A stretch of 64,000 nt of DNA from Solirubrobacteraceae bacterium (GCA_017882445.1 JADGPK010000006.1:27936-91935); one strand, 5' to 3'; shown: positions 36,670 through 46,066, numbered from the stretch's first letter. The notes: generated by a model not told the origin, from the letters alone. Program-made: numbers and translations.

Positions 36670-38256
36670 TCAGTTGCCCAGGAGGTAGTTGAGCAGCAGC
36701 CCGCCCGCGCCAGAGCCTTCGGCTTCGGCTTCGGGCGAGTAGTAGGTGGTGCCGGCTGTCGAGCCGCCCACGGGTTGGGCGGTGGGCGTGGAGCCCGCGG
36801 CGGTGGGCGAGCCCGCGGCGGCGGGGGAGCCCGCCAGTTCCCGCGGCGTGGGAGCCGAGCCGGGGTATTTCGCGAGCGCCTCTGCCGGCGTGGCGCCTTT
36901 CAGGACGGCGAGCGTGCGCGCCATGATCAGGCCGGTCGGTTCGCTCGCGGAGGACGCTGTGGCGACGGACGCCTTGCTCGCGCCGGTGTCGAAGATCCTC
37001 CGCACGCACCCCTGGCCCACTTCCTTGATCGCATATTTCAGGCAGGCGGTGGCCACGCCTTCGGCGCGCAGGAAGTGCCCGAGCGCGTCATATCCGTTGG
37101 CGGCGCCGGCGCCGAGGAAGATGAAGTCGAGCAGACGCTCCAGGCCGCCGGTGCTCCGCAGGCTGGCGAGCAGTTCGGCGAGGTGGCCGGAGAACGGCTG
37201 GAGGCCAGCTCCCAGCGATTTCAGCCGTGCGAGCAGAGGCTTGGTGGCGACGAGCGCGGGACCGGAGACCTTGGCGGTCTGGCCGAGGCTTCCGAAGTAC
37301 GTGGAGGAGCTGCTCGAGAACGCGGGCAGGTGCGTGAACGCCTGGTTGATCCCGGGAGCGGCGACTCCGAGGTTGGTGAACACCGGGGTGGTCTGGTCGG
37401 CGAACCGGCCGAGGCGTTCCATCGCCGGTCCGAGCTGCCTGAGGAAGGGCGGGAAGTCGGCGAGGTTGCGGGCCAGGGCGCCACGGTGCGCCGCGGTCGC
37501 CTGCGCCACCTTGTTGCTCTGCACGATGAAGTCCGCGACCCGGCCGCGGACCCTGGCGAACGGCGCCAGCGCTCGGTCGGAGTCGACGGCCAGCTGGGCG
37601 AGGACGTGGTTCTCGCTCGCCAGGATCGCGAGCACCCTGTCGAGTTCCTGCAGCGCCGGGTTGGCACGGCGGATGACCGCGCTGAGGTCGCTTCCGCGCC
37701 CGGCGAGGCCGGCGCCGAGTTCGTTGATGATGATCGTCAGGCGCTGGCGTTCGGGCAGGCGGCTGATGTCGCCGAGCAGGTCGACGTCGACCGGGCTGTG
37801 GTTGTTCTGCACCGGCAGCAGACGCTCGCCTTCGCCTTCCTGGCCCGCGGGTATCTTCGCCAGTGGCGGGGGCAGCGGCGTGCCTTCGACGCGCGGCTGG
37901 GTGGGGAGGCAGTCGACGTACTTCTCGCCGATCAGCGCCTGGGGGCGGACCGTGCAGCTGGCGTCGACGCGAAAGTCCTGGAAGCCCGTGTTTTCGATGT
38001 GCAGCACCACCGCGGCCTTGGCCTGCGGCGTCGCCGTGACCGATCCCACCGAGCCGACCTTGACACCGTCGATCTTCACGTCCTCGCCGGAGATGATGTT
38101 GCCGGCGTCGTCGAAGATCGCTCGGACGGTATAGCCCCCATTGGAGCCGCCGGCCGAGGTGGCGAGCAGGACGAGCACGACCGCGAGCGCCGCGACGCAG
38201 GCCGCGCCGGCGACACCGCCCGCCACTCTCCTCCATCCGACGGTCTGCGTCCTCAC
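36670..38256 (-). CDS. MCE-family protein, first of the operon
   Basis: 528 residues starting GTG at 38256 with an AAGGAT ribosome-binding site. An anchor (GAACVAALAVVLVLLATSAGG) precedes the MCE domain (YTVRAIFDDAGNIISGEDVKIDGVKVGSV). Two Cys (SCTVRP, DCLPTQ) flank the strand that ends the domain. The C-terminus is a long helical region and then an Ala/Gly/Ser/Pro tail. No yrbE/mlaE permease gene lies upstream; the next gene is an unrelated secreted protein 122 nt away. Confidence 0.9.
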   Translation of the reverse strand: MRTQTVGWRRVAGGVAGAACVAALAVVLVLLATSAGGSNGGYTVRAIFDDAGNIISGEDVKIDGVKVGSVGSVTATPQAKAAVVLHIENTGFQDFRVDASCTVRPQALIGEKYVDCLPTQPRVEGTPLPPPLAKIPAGQEGEGERLLPVQNNHSPVDVDLLGDISRLPERQRLTIIINELGAGLAGRGSDLSAVIRRANPALQELDRVLAILASENHVLAQLAVDSDRALAPFARVRGRVADFIVQSNKVAQATAAHRGALARNLADFPPFLRQLGPAMERLGRFADQTTPVFTNLGVAAPGINQAFTHLPAFSSSSSTYFGSLGQTAKVSGPALVATKPLLARLKSLGAGLQPFSGHLAELLASLRSTGGLERLLDFIFLGAGAANGYDALGHFLRAEGVATACLKYAIKEVGQGCVRRIFDTGASKASVATASSASEPTGLIMARTLAVLKGATPAEALAKYPGSAPTPRELAGSPAAAGSPTAAGSTPTAQPVGGSTAGTTYYSPEAEAEGSGAGGLLLNYLLGN

Positions 38257-38378
38257 CCCGATCCTTCCCTGGCCGCGTTCACAACGAGCCGGGCGACCCC
38301 ACCGTTCGATGAGGTCGCCCGTCCCACTCTGCAGTCCACGAGCTTACGCCGTCGCGAACGTGAACTCCTGCTCGCTGC

Positions 38379-39164
38379 CTACTTCCTTGGGCACGGCGCT
38401 TTGTAGGTCGTCGTCACGACCTGTTCGGACAGACCGCCGAGGCCCGCGAAGGTCAGTTCCGCCTTCAGGGGGAAGCCGCCTTTCGGGCACATCCCCTTCT
38501 TCGGGACCCTGCCGTAATAGGTTGCTTTGTTGTTTTTCGGCCCGTAGGCCGCGCCGACCTTGCTGACGATCTTTTCAACCGATGCGTCGGGAGCGCCCGG
38601 CACCGTTTCGACCAGCGGCACCTGGACGACCGCCTCCGGCCCGAAGCCACCGGCGCCGTTGAGGTGGATGTACCTGCCGACCGACGTGATTTCAATCGAC
38701 GCGGGCGTGTGACCCGCGGCGAAGAAGTACAGGCCGCCGCCCGGCGCGAAGAAGGATTCAATGCTCAAAGTCTCGGGAACCCGTTCGTTGCCGAAGACGA
38801 CGAAACCTTCCGCCTTGCCCGCCGTGCCGGCCTTCGATTTCTTCGGGCACTTCGTCGGTTCCTTTTCTTCGACGATCGCTTTCTTCGAGCAGGTCGCGAA
38901 GCCCGACGGGTGCAGCACCGTGCCCTTGGGCAGGTACACGTTGATGCCGATCAGCGGAGGCGGGTACCCGCCGTATTCGGTCCCCTTGATCGTGAATTCG
39001 GCCTGGAAGGCCGCGCCGGCTCCATAGATGTTGCCGGTGCCCGGGTAGCCCGAGATCGGAACGGCTTCCGCTTTGAGCGTCACGGTGGGCGCCGCCGAGG
39101 CGACGCTCGAGAGCGCCAGCACGGCGAGGGCGGTTACGGCAAGACAGGTGGATGCTCTGCGCAT
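38379..39164 (-). CDS. Secreted protein of unknown function next to the MCE operon
   Basis: 261 residues with a clear signal peptide (MRRASTCLAVTALAVLALSSVASAA). The mature part is beta-rich with many Gly and Lys, and four Cys (ATCSKK, TKCPKK, GMCPKG, APCPRK), two of which precede Pro-Lys in CPKK/CPRK. I do not recognise the family. The ATG at 39164 has AGGAGAG 7 nt upstream. It shares strand and GAA-rich Glu usage with the MCE genes and could be the first gene of that operon or a separate unit across a 122-nt gap. Confidence 0.75.
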   Translation of the reverse strand: MRRASTCLAVTALAVLALSSVASAAPTVTLKAEAVPISGYPGTGNIYGAGAAFQAEFTIKGTEYGGYPPPLIGINVYLPKGTVLHPSGFATCSKKAIVEEKEPTKCPKKSKAGTAGKAEGFVVFGNERVPETLSIESFFAPGGGLYFFAAGHTPASIEITSVGRYIHLNGAGGFGPEAVVQVPLVETVPGAPDASVEKIVSKVGAAYGPKNNKATYYGRVPKKGMCPKGGFPLKAELTFAGLGGLSEQVVTTTYKAPCPRK

Positions 39165-39435
39165 CAGTATCTCTCCTATTTTGATGGACAGGACCGCCTC
39201 GATCCGGGTAGCTCCGGAGCCATGCCGGTCCGGCGACATCGAGATCCCCTGACCACTCAGCCGGGGAACATTGGCGACTTCTACTGCAATCTTATCCGCC
39301 ACGGGCGACGCCTTCAAGGTGGAACCGCACCGCGGGCCGACCGAGACACTCTTACCCCGGGCACCGCGAGGCGAAACGGCGAAGCGCTGACGGGAATGCG
39401 CGCGCATGGGCGAACTATAAGGCTCAGGTGGAGAG

Positions 39436-40554
39436 TCAGGTCGGCTGGGCGGACAGCTCGAGCTGGGCGCCGGAGAAGCGTACGCCCACCGGCTCGAGGA
39501 TGACCTGCCTGGGACCCTCCTCCACGCGTCCGGCGACCGCTGCGCTCAGCCCCAGGCTCTGCGCGATGGCCACGATCTTCTCGCCGTCGCCGGCTGCGCA
39601 GTAGAGCGCATAGCCGGCTCCCATGTTGAAGGTGCAGTACGCAGCCTGGGGATCCAGGCCCGCCTGCTCGACGAGGAAGTCGAGCACCGCCGGCACCGCG
39701 GGCAGCCGCTCGATGCGATAGGTCAGCGGCCGGGGCGGGCGCATCAGCTTGAGCAGGCCGTGGCCGGTGACGTGGCTGATGTATGTCACCCGCACGTCCG
39801 CGTCCAGCAGCGCGGCGACGAGTCCCACGTACATCACCGACGGCTCGAGCAGCGCCTCCCCCAGCGTCTCGCCGTCGGACAGCTCGGTCGCGTAACCCCG
39901 CTCCAGCCGGCCGGCGACGAGGCGGGCGAGCGAAGCGCCGTTGGCGTGCAGCCCGCTGGAGGCCACCAGCACGATCTCGTCGCCTGGGCCGAGCTCCTCC
40001 CCGAGGATCGGCGAGCGCCCCTCGGGCACGACTCCGACGGCCGCGCCTGCGAGCTCGATGTCCTTCTCCTCGAGCAGTCCCGGGAGCGATGGCGACTCCC
40101 CTCCCCCCCACACGCAGCCCGCGTCCGCGCAGGCACGGCGCCAGCCCTCGAGCAGCGCGCCGGCCCGCTCGAGCTCGAGGTACCACTCCGAGGCGCCGGT
40201 CGCGAAGTAGGCGTTCACCACGAGCGGCAGCGCGCCCACGCAGCACAGGTCGTTGAGGATCGCCGCGACGGTGTCGTAGGCGACATCGGCGAAGCGGTTG
40301 AGCCCCTGGCCTTCGAGCACCTGGCGCGCGACGACCGACTTCGTGCCCAGGCCCTCCACCACGAACGCGAACGCCTGCCCACCCAGCTCGAACACGAACG
40401 CGGGCTCGCCCCTGGATGCGTCCAGCGCGCGCCCGCCCCTCGCGTGCAGCAGCGATGACGTGGAAAGGGCCTTGGCCATGGCCAGTCGCTTGCCTGCGTC
40501 CAGGGCGTCGTAATCCACTCCCGCCGCGCGGTAGCTGGCGCCGTCTTCGCTCAT
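39436..40554 (-). CDS. PurM-family AIR synthase (phosphoribosylformylglycinamidine cyclo-ligase), divergent
   Basis: 372 residues. PurM features are SYRAAGVDYDALDAG at the N-terminus, VEGLGTKS, ILNDLCCVGALPLVVNAYFA, ASSGLHANGASL and HVTGHGLLKLM. The enzyme makes aminoimidazole ribotide in purine synthesis using ATP. The segment that in standard PurM reads GGETAEMPG is GGGESPSLPG here, and the protein is longer than usual. It may be a lineage-specific PurM or a related enzyme; no other purine genes are in the window. The ATG lies 8 nt after TAGGAT with no ribosome-binding site. Confidence 0.8.
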   Translation of the reverse strand: MSEDGASYRAAGVDYDALDAGKRLAMAKALSTSSLLHARGGRALDASRGEPAFVFELGGQAFAFVVEGLGTKSVVARQVLEGQGLNRFADVAYDTVAAILNDLCCVGALPLVVNAYFATGASEWYLELERAGALLEGWRRACADAGCVWGGGESPSLPGLLEEKDIELAGAAVGVVPEGRSPILGEELGPGDEIVLVASSGLHANGASLARLVAGRLERGYATELSDGETLGEALLEPSVMYVGLVAALLDADVRVTYISHVTGHGLLKLMRPPRPLTYRIERLPAVPAVLDFLVEQAGLDPQAAYCTFNMGAGYALYCAAGDGEKIVAIAQSLGLSAAVAGRVEEGPRQVILEPVGVRFSGAQLELSAQPT

Positions 40555-40568
40555 GAGAGATGATCCTA
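40555..40568 (-). promoter_or_regulatory. Putative leaderless promoter of the PurM-family gene
   Basis: TAGGAT (minus strand, 40568-40563) ends 8 nt before the ATG at 40554. The divergent acyl-CoA dehydrogenase starts 41 nt away and, in contrast, has a strong GAGGAGG site. Confidence 0.45.
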
Positions 40569-40595
40569 AGCCCTTGCCACCACCGAGGAGGACCG

Positions 40596-41810
40596 ATGGA
40601 CTTCGAGCCCAGTCAGCGCTGTTCTGAATTCAAGGAGCGCCTCACGGCGTTCATGGACGAGCACGTCTACCCAGCGGAGGCGGTGTATGGGCGCCAGCTG
40701 CACGAGTCCGGAGACCCCCACCATCAGCCCCAGATCATGGAGGACCTCAAGGTGCGCGCGCGCGAGGCGGGGCTGTGGAACATGTTCCTGCCGGACGCCG
40801 AGCACGGCGCCGGGCTGTCCAACAGCGACTACGCGCCGCTCGCCGAGATCCTCGGACACTCGTTCATCGCTTCAGAGGCCTGTAACTGCTCCGCCCCCGA
40901 CACCGGGAACATGGAGGTGCTCCATCAGTTCGCCACCCCCGAGCAGAAGGACCGCTGGCTGACGCCGCTGCTCGAAGGCGAGATCCGTTCGGCCTTCGCG
41001 ATGACCGAGCCCGACGTCGCCAGCTCGGACGCGACCAACATCGCGATGCGGATCGAGCGCGACGGCGAGGAGTACGTGCTCAACGGGCGCAAGTGGTGGA
41101 CCTCGGGGGCGCATCACCCCCACTGCCGCATCATGATCGTGATGGGCAAGACCCAGACCGACGGGCCGAGGCACAGGCAGCAGAGCATGATCCTCGTGCC
41201 CCTCGACACCCCCGGCGTGACGCTCGTTCGCAACCTGTCGGTGTTCGGCTACTACGACCAGGAGGGTCACGCGGAAGTCGACTTCACCGACGTACGCGTG
41301 CCGGCCTCCAATCTGATCGCGGGCGAGGGCGACGGCTTCATGATCGCCCAGGCACGCCTGGGCCCTGGGCGCATCCATCACTGCATGCGGGCGCTCGGCA
41401 CCGCCGAGCGCGCCCTGGAGGCGATGTGTGCGCGCGCGGTCTCCCGCGTCACCTTCGGTCAGCCGATCGCCATGCGCGGCAACATCCAGGACTGGATCGC
41501 CGAGTCGCGCATCGAAATCGAGATGGCCCGGCTGCTGACGCTCAAGGCGGCATGGCTGATGGACACCGTCGGAAACCGCCAGGCCCGTACGGAGATCGCG
41601 GCGATCAAGGTGGCTGCGCCGAACGTGGCCCTGAAGGTCGTCGACCGTGCGATCCAGGTGCATGGCGGCGGCGGCGTGTCGCAGGACTTCATGCTCGCCG
41701 GCGCCTATGCACACCTGCGCACGCTGCGGCTCGCCGACGGCCCGGACGAGGTCCACAAGCTCTCGATCGCCCGGCGCGAGCTCGCGCCGCACATCCCGCG
41801 CGAGGAGTAG
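40596..41810 (+). CDS. Acyl-CoA dehydrogenase
   Basis: 404 residues, FAD-dependent, forming a trans-2-enoyl-CoA in fatty acid or related beta-oxidation. Motifs are [15 protein letters not shown] and [11 protein letters not shown] (FAD and substrate contacts), [20 protein letters not shown], and [34 protein letters not shown]. It resembles the ACAD10/11 group, which prefers long or branched acyl groups. ATG 40596 is preceded by GAGGAGG at good spacing, so an upstream in-frame ATG at 40560 is not used. Confidence 0.92.
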   Translation: MDFEPSQRCSEFKERLTAFMDEHVYPAEAVYGRQLHESGDPHHQPQIMEDLKVRAREAGLWNMFLPDAEHGAGLSNSDYAPLAEILGHSFIASEACNCSAPDTGNMEVLHQFATPEQKDRWLTPLLEGEIRSAFAMTEPDVASSDATNIAMRIERDGEEYVLNGRKWWTSGAHHPHCRIMIVMGKTQTDGPRHRQQSMILVPLDTPGVTLVRNLSVFGYYDQEGHAEVDFTDVRVPASNLIAGEGDGFMIAQARLGPGRIHHCMRALGTAERALEAMCARAVSRVTFGQPIAMRGNIQDWIAESRIEIEMARLLTLKAAWLMDTVGNRQARTEIAAIKVAAPNVALKVVDRAIQVHGGGGVSQDFMLAGAYAHLRTLRLADGPDEVHKLSIARRELAPHIPREE

Positions 41811-41890
41811 GGGCGCCACGGTGCCGGCGCTCTCCGCGAACGGGCGAGGAAGTCGTCTCGGCGGACTCCGCTCTTGAGATGTGACGGGGA

Positions 41891-42628
41891 ATGATCTGGC
41901 TCGCACCGGCAGCGACCGTGATCGCCCTCGCCTCAGCGGCGCCGGCGCCGTCCGCACTCGTGGCCGGCGCATCCTCGACGCCACCGGCGTCCGAAGCGCC
42001 GGCGATCACACGCGTGCTCGGCGCGTCGGTGACGCCCGGTGAGGTGACCTACGGCGGCGCGGTCACGGTCGCCGGGCGCCTCACCGACGCCAACCAGGGC
42101 ATGAGCGGCGCGGAGGTGGTGCTCCAGGCCGACGCCTATCCGTTTCATGGCTTTGCCGCGCTGGCCCGCGCGGCGACCGCAGCCGACGGAGGCTTCACGT
42201 TCACAGGCGTGCGACCCGACCGCAACACCCGCCTGCGGGTCGTGCTCGAAGGATCGCCGACCACGACGAGCGCGCAGCTGTCCGTCACCGTCGACCCGAG
42301 CGTCGCGATCAACGCGCGCAGCCTCGGCCCCGGGCGGACGCGCCTCAGCATCCGGCTCGGCCACACCGTGCACGCGGGCTCGGCCTCGGCGAGCGCCTCG
42401 TGGTTCGTGGCGGCACGGGGGACGCGCGTGTTCCGCCTCGCGGCAGTCACTCAGACGCGCGAGCTCTCGCCGGGTCTCACCTACGCGAGCGCGACCATCA
42501 ACCCGCCGTCAAAGCGCTTCGTCTATCGCGTCTGCCTGAACCCGGCATGGGAACACGCGATGGGGCCGCCGGCCACGCATGGGCGCTGCCCCCGGCGCGA
42601 CTACGAGGTGCGCAGAGATGTGGGCTGA
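41891..42628 (+). CDS. Secreted protein of unknown function, beta-sandwich type
   Basis: 245 residues with an N-terminal hydrophobic segment (MIWLAPAATVIALASAAPAP) acting as a signal peptide. The middle (SVTPGEVTYGGAVTVAGRLTDANQGMSGAEVVLQADAYP, then AADGGFTFTGVRP) resembles Ig-like or carboxypeptidase-regulatory beta-sandwich repeats found in actinobacterial exoproteins. The C-terminal part has two Cys (RVCLNPAW, GRCPRRDY). Its end overlaps the next gene by 11 nt, so the two products are probably made together and may act together outside the cell. Confidence 0.7.
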   Translation: MIWLAPAATVIALASAAPAPSALVAGASSTPPASEAPAITRVLGASVTPGEVTYGGAVTVAGRLTDANQGMSGAEVVLQADAYPFHGFAALARAATAADGGFTFTGVRPDRNTRLRVVLEGSPTTTSAQLSVTVDPSVAINARSLGPGRTRLSIRLGHTVHAGSASASASWFVAARGTRVFRLAAVTQTRELSPGLTYASATINPPSKRFVYRVCLNPAWEHAMGPPATHGRCPRRDYEVRRDVG

Positions 42629-43436
42629 GCGGTTTCGACGCGGACGGCCGCTGATGCTCGTCGCGTGCGCCGGGCTTGCCGGCTGGGGACCAGCGAGCGC
42701 GGTGGCGCTCGAGTACGGAGGTGAGGGACGCGGCATCCCGGTCGTGCCGTATCCCTCTGCGGACGCGATCGCCGCGGCGAGCAGGTATCTCGACGGGCGC
42801 GCCGGACGGACATCGTTCGCGGTGGTGAACAGCCTGGGACAGCTGAGCGGGGTGCGGCTGCGCGAGCATTTCGAGACGGCCAGCGTGGTCAAGGTGATGA
42901 TGCTCGTCGCCTACCTGCAGATGCTGAGCGCCCAGCACCGCGGCTTGGACGCTGCCGATACGTCGCTTCTGTATCCGATGATCCACGTCTCGGACAACAA
43001 CGCCGCCTCGGCGGTGACCGCGATCGTGGGCGGCGCGGCGGTCGCGCGGGTCGCGCGGGAGTCGGGCATGTCCGACTACGCCCCGGGGGTCGGTTGGTGG
43101 GCCTACACGCAGACCTCGGCCGCGGACCAGGCGCGCCTCTTCTTCGCGCTCGAACGGCTCGTGCCACGGCGTTTCTACGCGTATGCGCGCGGACTGTTGT
43201 CGGGTATCGAGCCGTCGCAGAGCTGGGGCGTGCCACCGGTCGGTCGACCCCGATGGCAGGTGTTCTTCAAGACCGGCGCGCTCCCCGAACAGGGGTTGTT
43301 CAACGAGGTCGCCCGCCTGGAGCGGCCGCGATTGACGTTTACCATCGCCGTCTTCACCGACGGCGATCCGTCGATGAGCTACGGCGAGCAGACGATCGAA
43401 GGGGTCGCCGCGACGCTGCTGGCGCGTTCGCCATGA
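42618..43436 (+). CDS. Secreted serine hydrolase of the class A beta-lactamase fold
   Basis: 272 residues with a signal peptide (MLVACAGLAGWGPASAVA). All three active-site motifs are in order: SVVK (nucleophile Ser and Lys), SDNN (as in the SDN loop) and KTG. The usual Glu166 of true class A beta-lactamases is not evident in an ExxLN motif, so a DD-peptidase-like or esterase role is as likely as beta-lactam cleavage. ATG 42618 overlaps the preceding gene by 11 nt. Confidence 0.8.
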   Translation: MWAERFRRGRPLMLVACAGLAGWGPASAVALEYGGEGRGIPVVPYPSADAIAAASRYLDGRAGRTSFAVVNSLGQLSGVRLREHFETASVVKVMMLVAYLQMLSAQHRGLDAADTSLLYPMIHVSDNNAASAVTAIVGGAAVARVARESGMSDYAPGVGWWAYTQTSAADQARLFFALERLVPRRFYAYARGLLSGIEPSQSWGVPPVGRPRWQVFFKTGALPEQGLFNEVARLERPRLTFTIAVFTDGDPSMSYGEQTIEGVAATLLARSP

Positions 43437-43476
43437 CGGTGGCGGACAGCGTGGACGGCACGCGCCGGGTGAACCG

Positions 43477-44139
43477 GTGAGCGCTCTCGCCTTCGGCGAG
43501 CGGCCGGCCGCCGGTGAGCCGCAGGGGCTGCTCGTCCTGCATCACGGACGCGGCGCCGACGAGCATGACCTGCTCGGGCTCGCCGACGCCCTCGACCCCG
43601 AGCGCAGGCTTCACGTGGTGACACCGCGGGCGCCGCTGCGACCTGCAGGGTCCCTCGGCTACCACTGGTATCTGGTGCCCCGCGTGGGCCACCCCGATCG
43701 TGAGACCTTCCACGCGGCCTTCCGGCAGCTGTGCGCCTTGCACGACGAGGTGTGGGTTCGAACCGGTATCGGCCCGCAGAGGACGGTCCTGGGCGGCTTC
43801 TCGATGGGCTCGGTGATGAGCTACGCGCTGGGCCTCGCCGCGACGCGGCCCGTGCCCGCCGGGATCCTCGCGTTCTCGGGCTTCCTGGCGACGGTGGAGG
43901 GCTGGGAGCCGGACCTGATCGGCCGCCGGGGGCTGCGCGCGTTCATCGCACACGGAAATCGAGACCCGGTGATCGACGTCAGCTTCGCCCGTCGGGCCGC
44001 TCGGCAGCTAAAGGACGCGGGGCTCGAGGTCGAGTACCACGAGTCCTCTGGCGCACACAACATCGACCCGGCCCACGTCTCGGCGGCGGCCGCCTGGCTC
44101 GGGGCGGCGCTCGAGCGTGAGCCGGGCGCTCGCTCCTGA
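43477..44139 (+). CDS. Alpha/beta hydrolase (phospholipase/carboxylesterase family)
   Basis: 220 residues. The nucleophile elbow is GGFSMGS, the oxyanion region is LHHGRGADEHDL, and late catalytic residues are Asp in AHGNRDPVID and His in SSGAHNID. This is the YpfH/YtpA-like carboxylesterase type. There is no signal peptide, so it acts in the cytosol on an ester or lysophospholipid. It starts GTG at 43477, 40 nt after the serine hydrolase. Confidence 0.85.
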   Translation: MSALAFGERPAAGEPQGLLVLHHGRGADEHDLLGLADALDPERRLHVVTPRAPLRPAGSLGYHWYLVPRVGHPDRETFHAAFRQLCALHDEVWVRTGIGPQRTVLGGFSMGSVMSYALGLAATRPVPAGILAFSGFLATVEGWEPDLIGRRGLRAFIAHGNRDPVIDVSFARRAARQLKDAGLEVEYHESSGAHNIDPAHVSAAAAWLGAALEREPGARS

Positions 44140-44204
44140 GCAGGGGTCCGCCGAAGCCCATAGGGTTGACGCCAGCAGTACGCAATGTCCTGGAGGAGCA
44201 GAGC

Positions 44205-45038
44205 GTGAGCATCTCGATCAACTATCACCGCGAGGGTGAAGGCCCGCCGCTTGTGCTGCTCCACGGGGTCGGTCACCACTGGCAGGCGTGGCGAGCGGTG
44301 ATCGCTCTGCTCGCCTGCGACTTCGACGTGATCGCGTGCGACTCTCCCGGCTTCGGGCGCTCGGCGCCGCTGCCGGCCTCAGTCGAGCCGACCATCCCCG
44401 CCTAGGTGGACGCCTTCGAGTGGTTCTTCGCCGAGCTCGGCCTCGAGCGACCGCACGTGGCGGGCAACTCGATGGGCGGCGCGATCGCGCTCGAGCTGGC
44501 TCGTCACCGAGCGATCCGCTCGGTGAGCGCCTTCTCTCCTGCCGGCTTCTGGACCCCCGCGGAGCTGCGCTTCTGCCAGCTCTCGCTCAAGGCGCTGATC
44601 AGGATCCCGCAAGCCGTGCGTCCCGCGATCGAGGCGCTCGCGCGCACGCGCCCCGGGCGCGTGGCGCTGTTCTCACAGAGCTTCGGCTACCCGGCGCGAC
44701 TGCCGGCCGCCGAGGCCGTGGCGACGCTCCGCGACGCATGGGCCTCTCCCGCGCTGAGCGGCGCCCTGGACGCCTTTCGCCATTACCGCTTCGGCGCGCC
44801 CCAGCAGCTGCGCAGCACGCCGGTGACGATCGCATGGGGCAACCGCGACTTCCTGCTCCCCTACCGCCTGCAGGCGCCGCGCGCTCGCGCGATGCTCCCC
44901 TGGGCCACGCACGTGACGCTCGGCGCCGGGCACGTGCCGTTCTTCGACGATCCCGCCGCCGTCGCCGAGGTGATCCGGGCCAGCGCACGCTCGGCCGCCG
45001 TGCCGCGCGAGCGTCCCCCTGCGAGTCGCGAGGGCTGA
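44205..45038 (+). pseudogene. Alpha/beta-fold hydrolase with an in-frame TAG stop
   Basis: A hydrolase of about 277 codons broken by TAG at 44403-44405 (codon 67). Before the stop: INYHREGEGPPLVLLHGVGHHW and the oxyanion and substrate region CDSPGFGRSAPLP. After it, in the same frame: FAELGLERPHVAGNSMGGAI with the nucleophile elbow, the late Asp region WGNRDFLLP and His in GAGHVPFFDDP. So the whole fold is intact except for this codon, where relatives usually have Tyr (TIPAY); one base change from TAC or TAT would explain it. GTG 44205 is preceded by GGAGGAG. Either a recent pseudogene or a sequence error. Confidence 0.8.
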
Positions 45039-45137
45039 GCCGAGAGGCGACGGCCCGAGCTGGCGCGAGAGCCGCCGCGAGCCTGACTGTGGTGGTGACG
45101 GCGCACAGCGCGCCGCCACCACAACCGAACGCCGCTG

Positions 45138-45899
45138 CTACCAGCCGATGTGGCTGTACATCATTTCGGCGCCCTGCTGGAGGAATTCGCCGCCGTTGTA
45201 TTTGGCGTACTCGTGATATTCGGTGCCACCGGCGTTGAAGCCCTGGCAGATGGCGTCTTTGAGCCGACACCAGTCGCCGAGGCGGTTGTTGATTTTGCTC
45301 GAATAGAGTTCGCGCCTGGTCAGGATGCCCCAGTGTTCGTGGCTGTAGTTGCCCCGGTCGACTGTTTTGTCTTCGTTGTTGAAGCGCGGGTCGCCGTACA
45401 GCGCGACGCCGTAGATGTGACTGAGGGCCGAGTCGTTGTTGTGGCTCCACGTTTCGATCACGTCTCCGACCACATGCGCGCCCTGGGAGAAGCCCGCGAG
45501 CAGGATCTTCATGCTCCCGCACGCGCTGACCTCGTTGTGGATGCGGTTTTCGAGGTGTTTGTCGCCTTCCCAGACGCTGAAGTAGTAGTCCCACGCCTTC
45601 CACCATTCGGCGACGTTCACCGCCTGGTATTCCAGCCCGTAGGACTGCAGTGTCTGCGTGGACGGCTTGCGCGCTTTGACGCGTTCGAACAGCGGCCCGA
45701 TCTGCGTCCCCATCCCGTAGTTGCCCGAGTAGCTTTCACCCGATCCGCGCACCCCGATGAATTCGACGTTCGAGCACGCCAACCCGCTCGCCGGTGCGAG
45801 CGCGGCCAGCACGAGCCAAACGACCATCGCGGCCAACCCACCGGCCAGCAGCCTCCGTGTATGCCGCGCCCGGACGGGCGCGGCCTCGTCTGCGTACAT
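45138..45899 (-). CDS. Secreted cutinase-family esterase
   Basis: 253 residues with a signal peptide (GGLAAMVVWLVLAALAPASG). Motifs are IGVRGSGES (oxyanion region), GFSQGAHV (nucleophile Ser), a GDPRF segment, and the late HEYAKY containing the likely His. Cys pairs (LACSNV/SACGSM, DWCRLKDAICQG) fit cutinase disulphides. Actinobacterial members hydrolyse cutin, triglycerides, phospholipids or mycolate esters. The start at 45899 has GGGAGGA at 7 nt; the ATG at 45905 is too close to it. Glu codons favour GAA as in the MCE genes. Confidence 0.85.
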   Translation of the reverse strand: MYADEAAPVRARHTRRLLAGGLAAMVVWLVLAALAPASGLACSNVEFIGVRGSGESYSGNYGMGTQIGPLFERVKARKPSTQTLQSYGLEYQAVNVAEWWKAWDYYFSVWEGDKHLENRIHNEVSACGSMKILLAGFSQGAHVVGDVIETWSHNNDSALSHIYGVALYGDPRFNNEDKTVDRGNYSHEHWGILTRRELYSSKINNRLGDWCRLKDAICQGFNAGGTEYHEYAKYNGGEFLQQGAEMMYSHIGW

Positions 45900-46066
45900 G
45901 TGCATTCCTCCCTCTGGCCCGGCCCCTCTCGGCGCCAGGCGATTCCCGCCGTCACTCCGACACCGAGCCGGGCAACAGTCCCTTGAACGTCGGACAGTCT
46001 ATTTCGCCCTCTTCGGCGAAGTCTTGTACTCTCACCACGGTTGTCAGGCACGGAGAGGCCCCTACG

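Noticed and set aside
43753-43770. tRNA-like T-loop GGGTTCGAACC
   Set aside because: Lies inside the alpha/beta hydrolase gene and has no matching acceptor or anticodon arms.
44403-44405. TAG readthrough or amber recoding, also at 53420-53422
   Set aside because: Ordinary genes here (for example the enoyl-CoA hydratase and the DUF779 gene) end with TAG, so TAG is a normal stop. Two interrupted frames are better explained as pseudogenes or errors.
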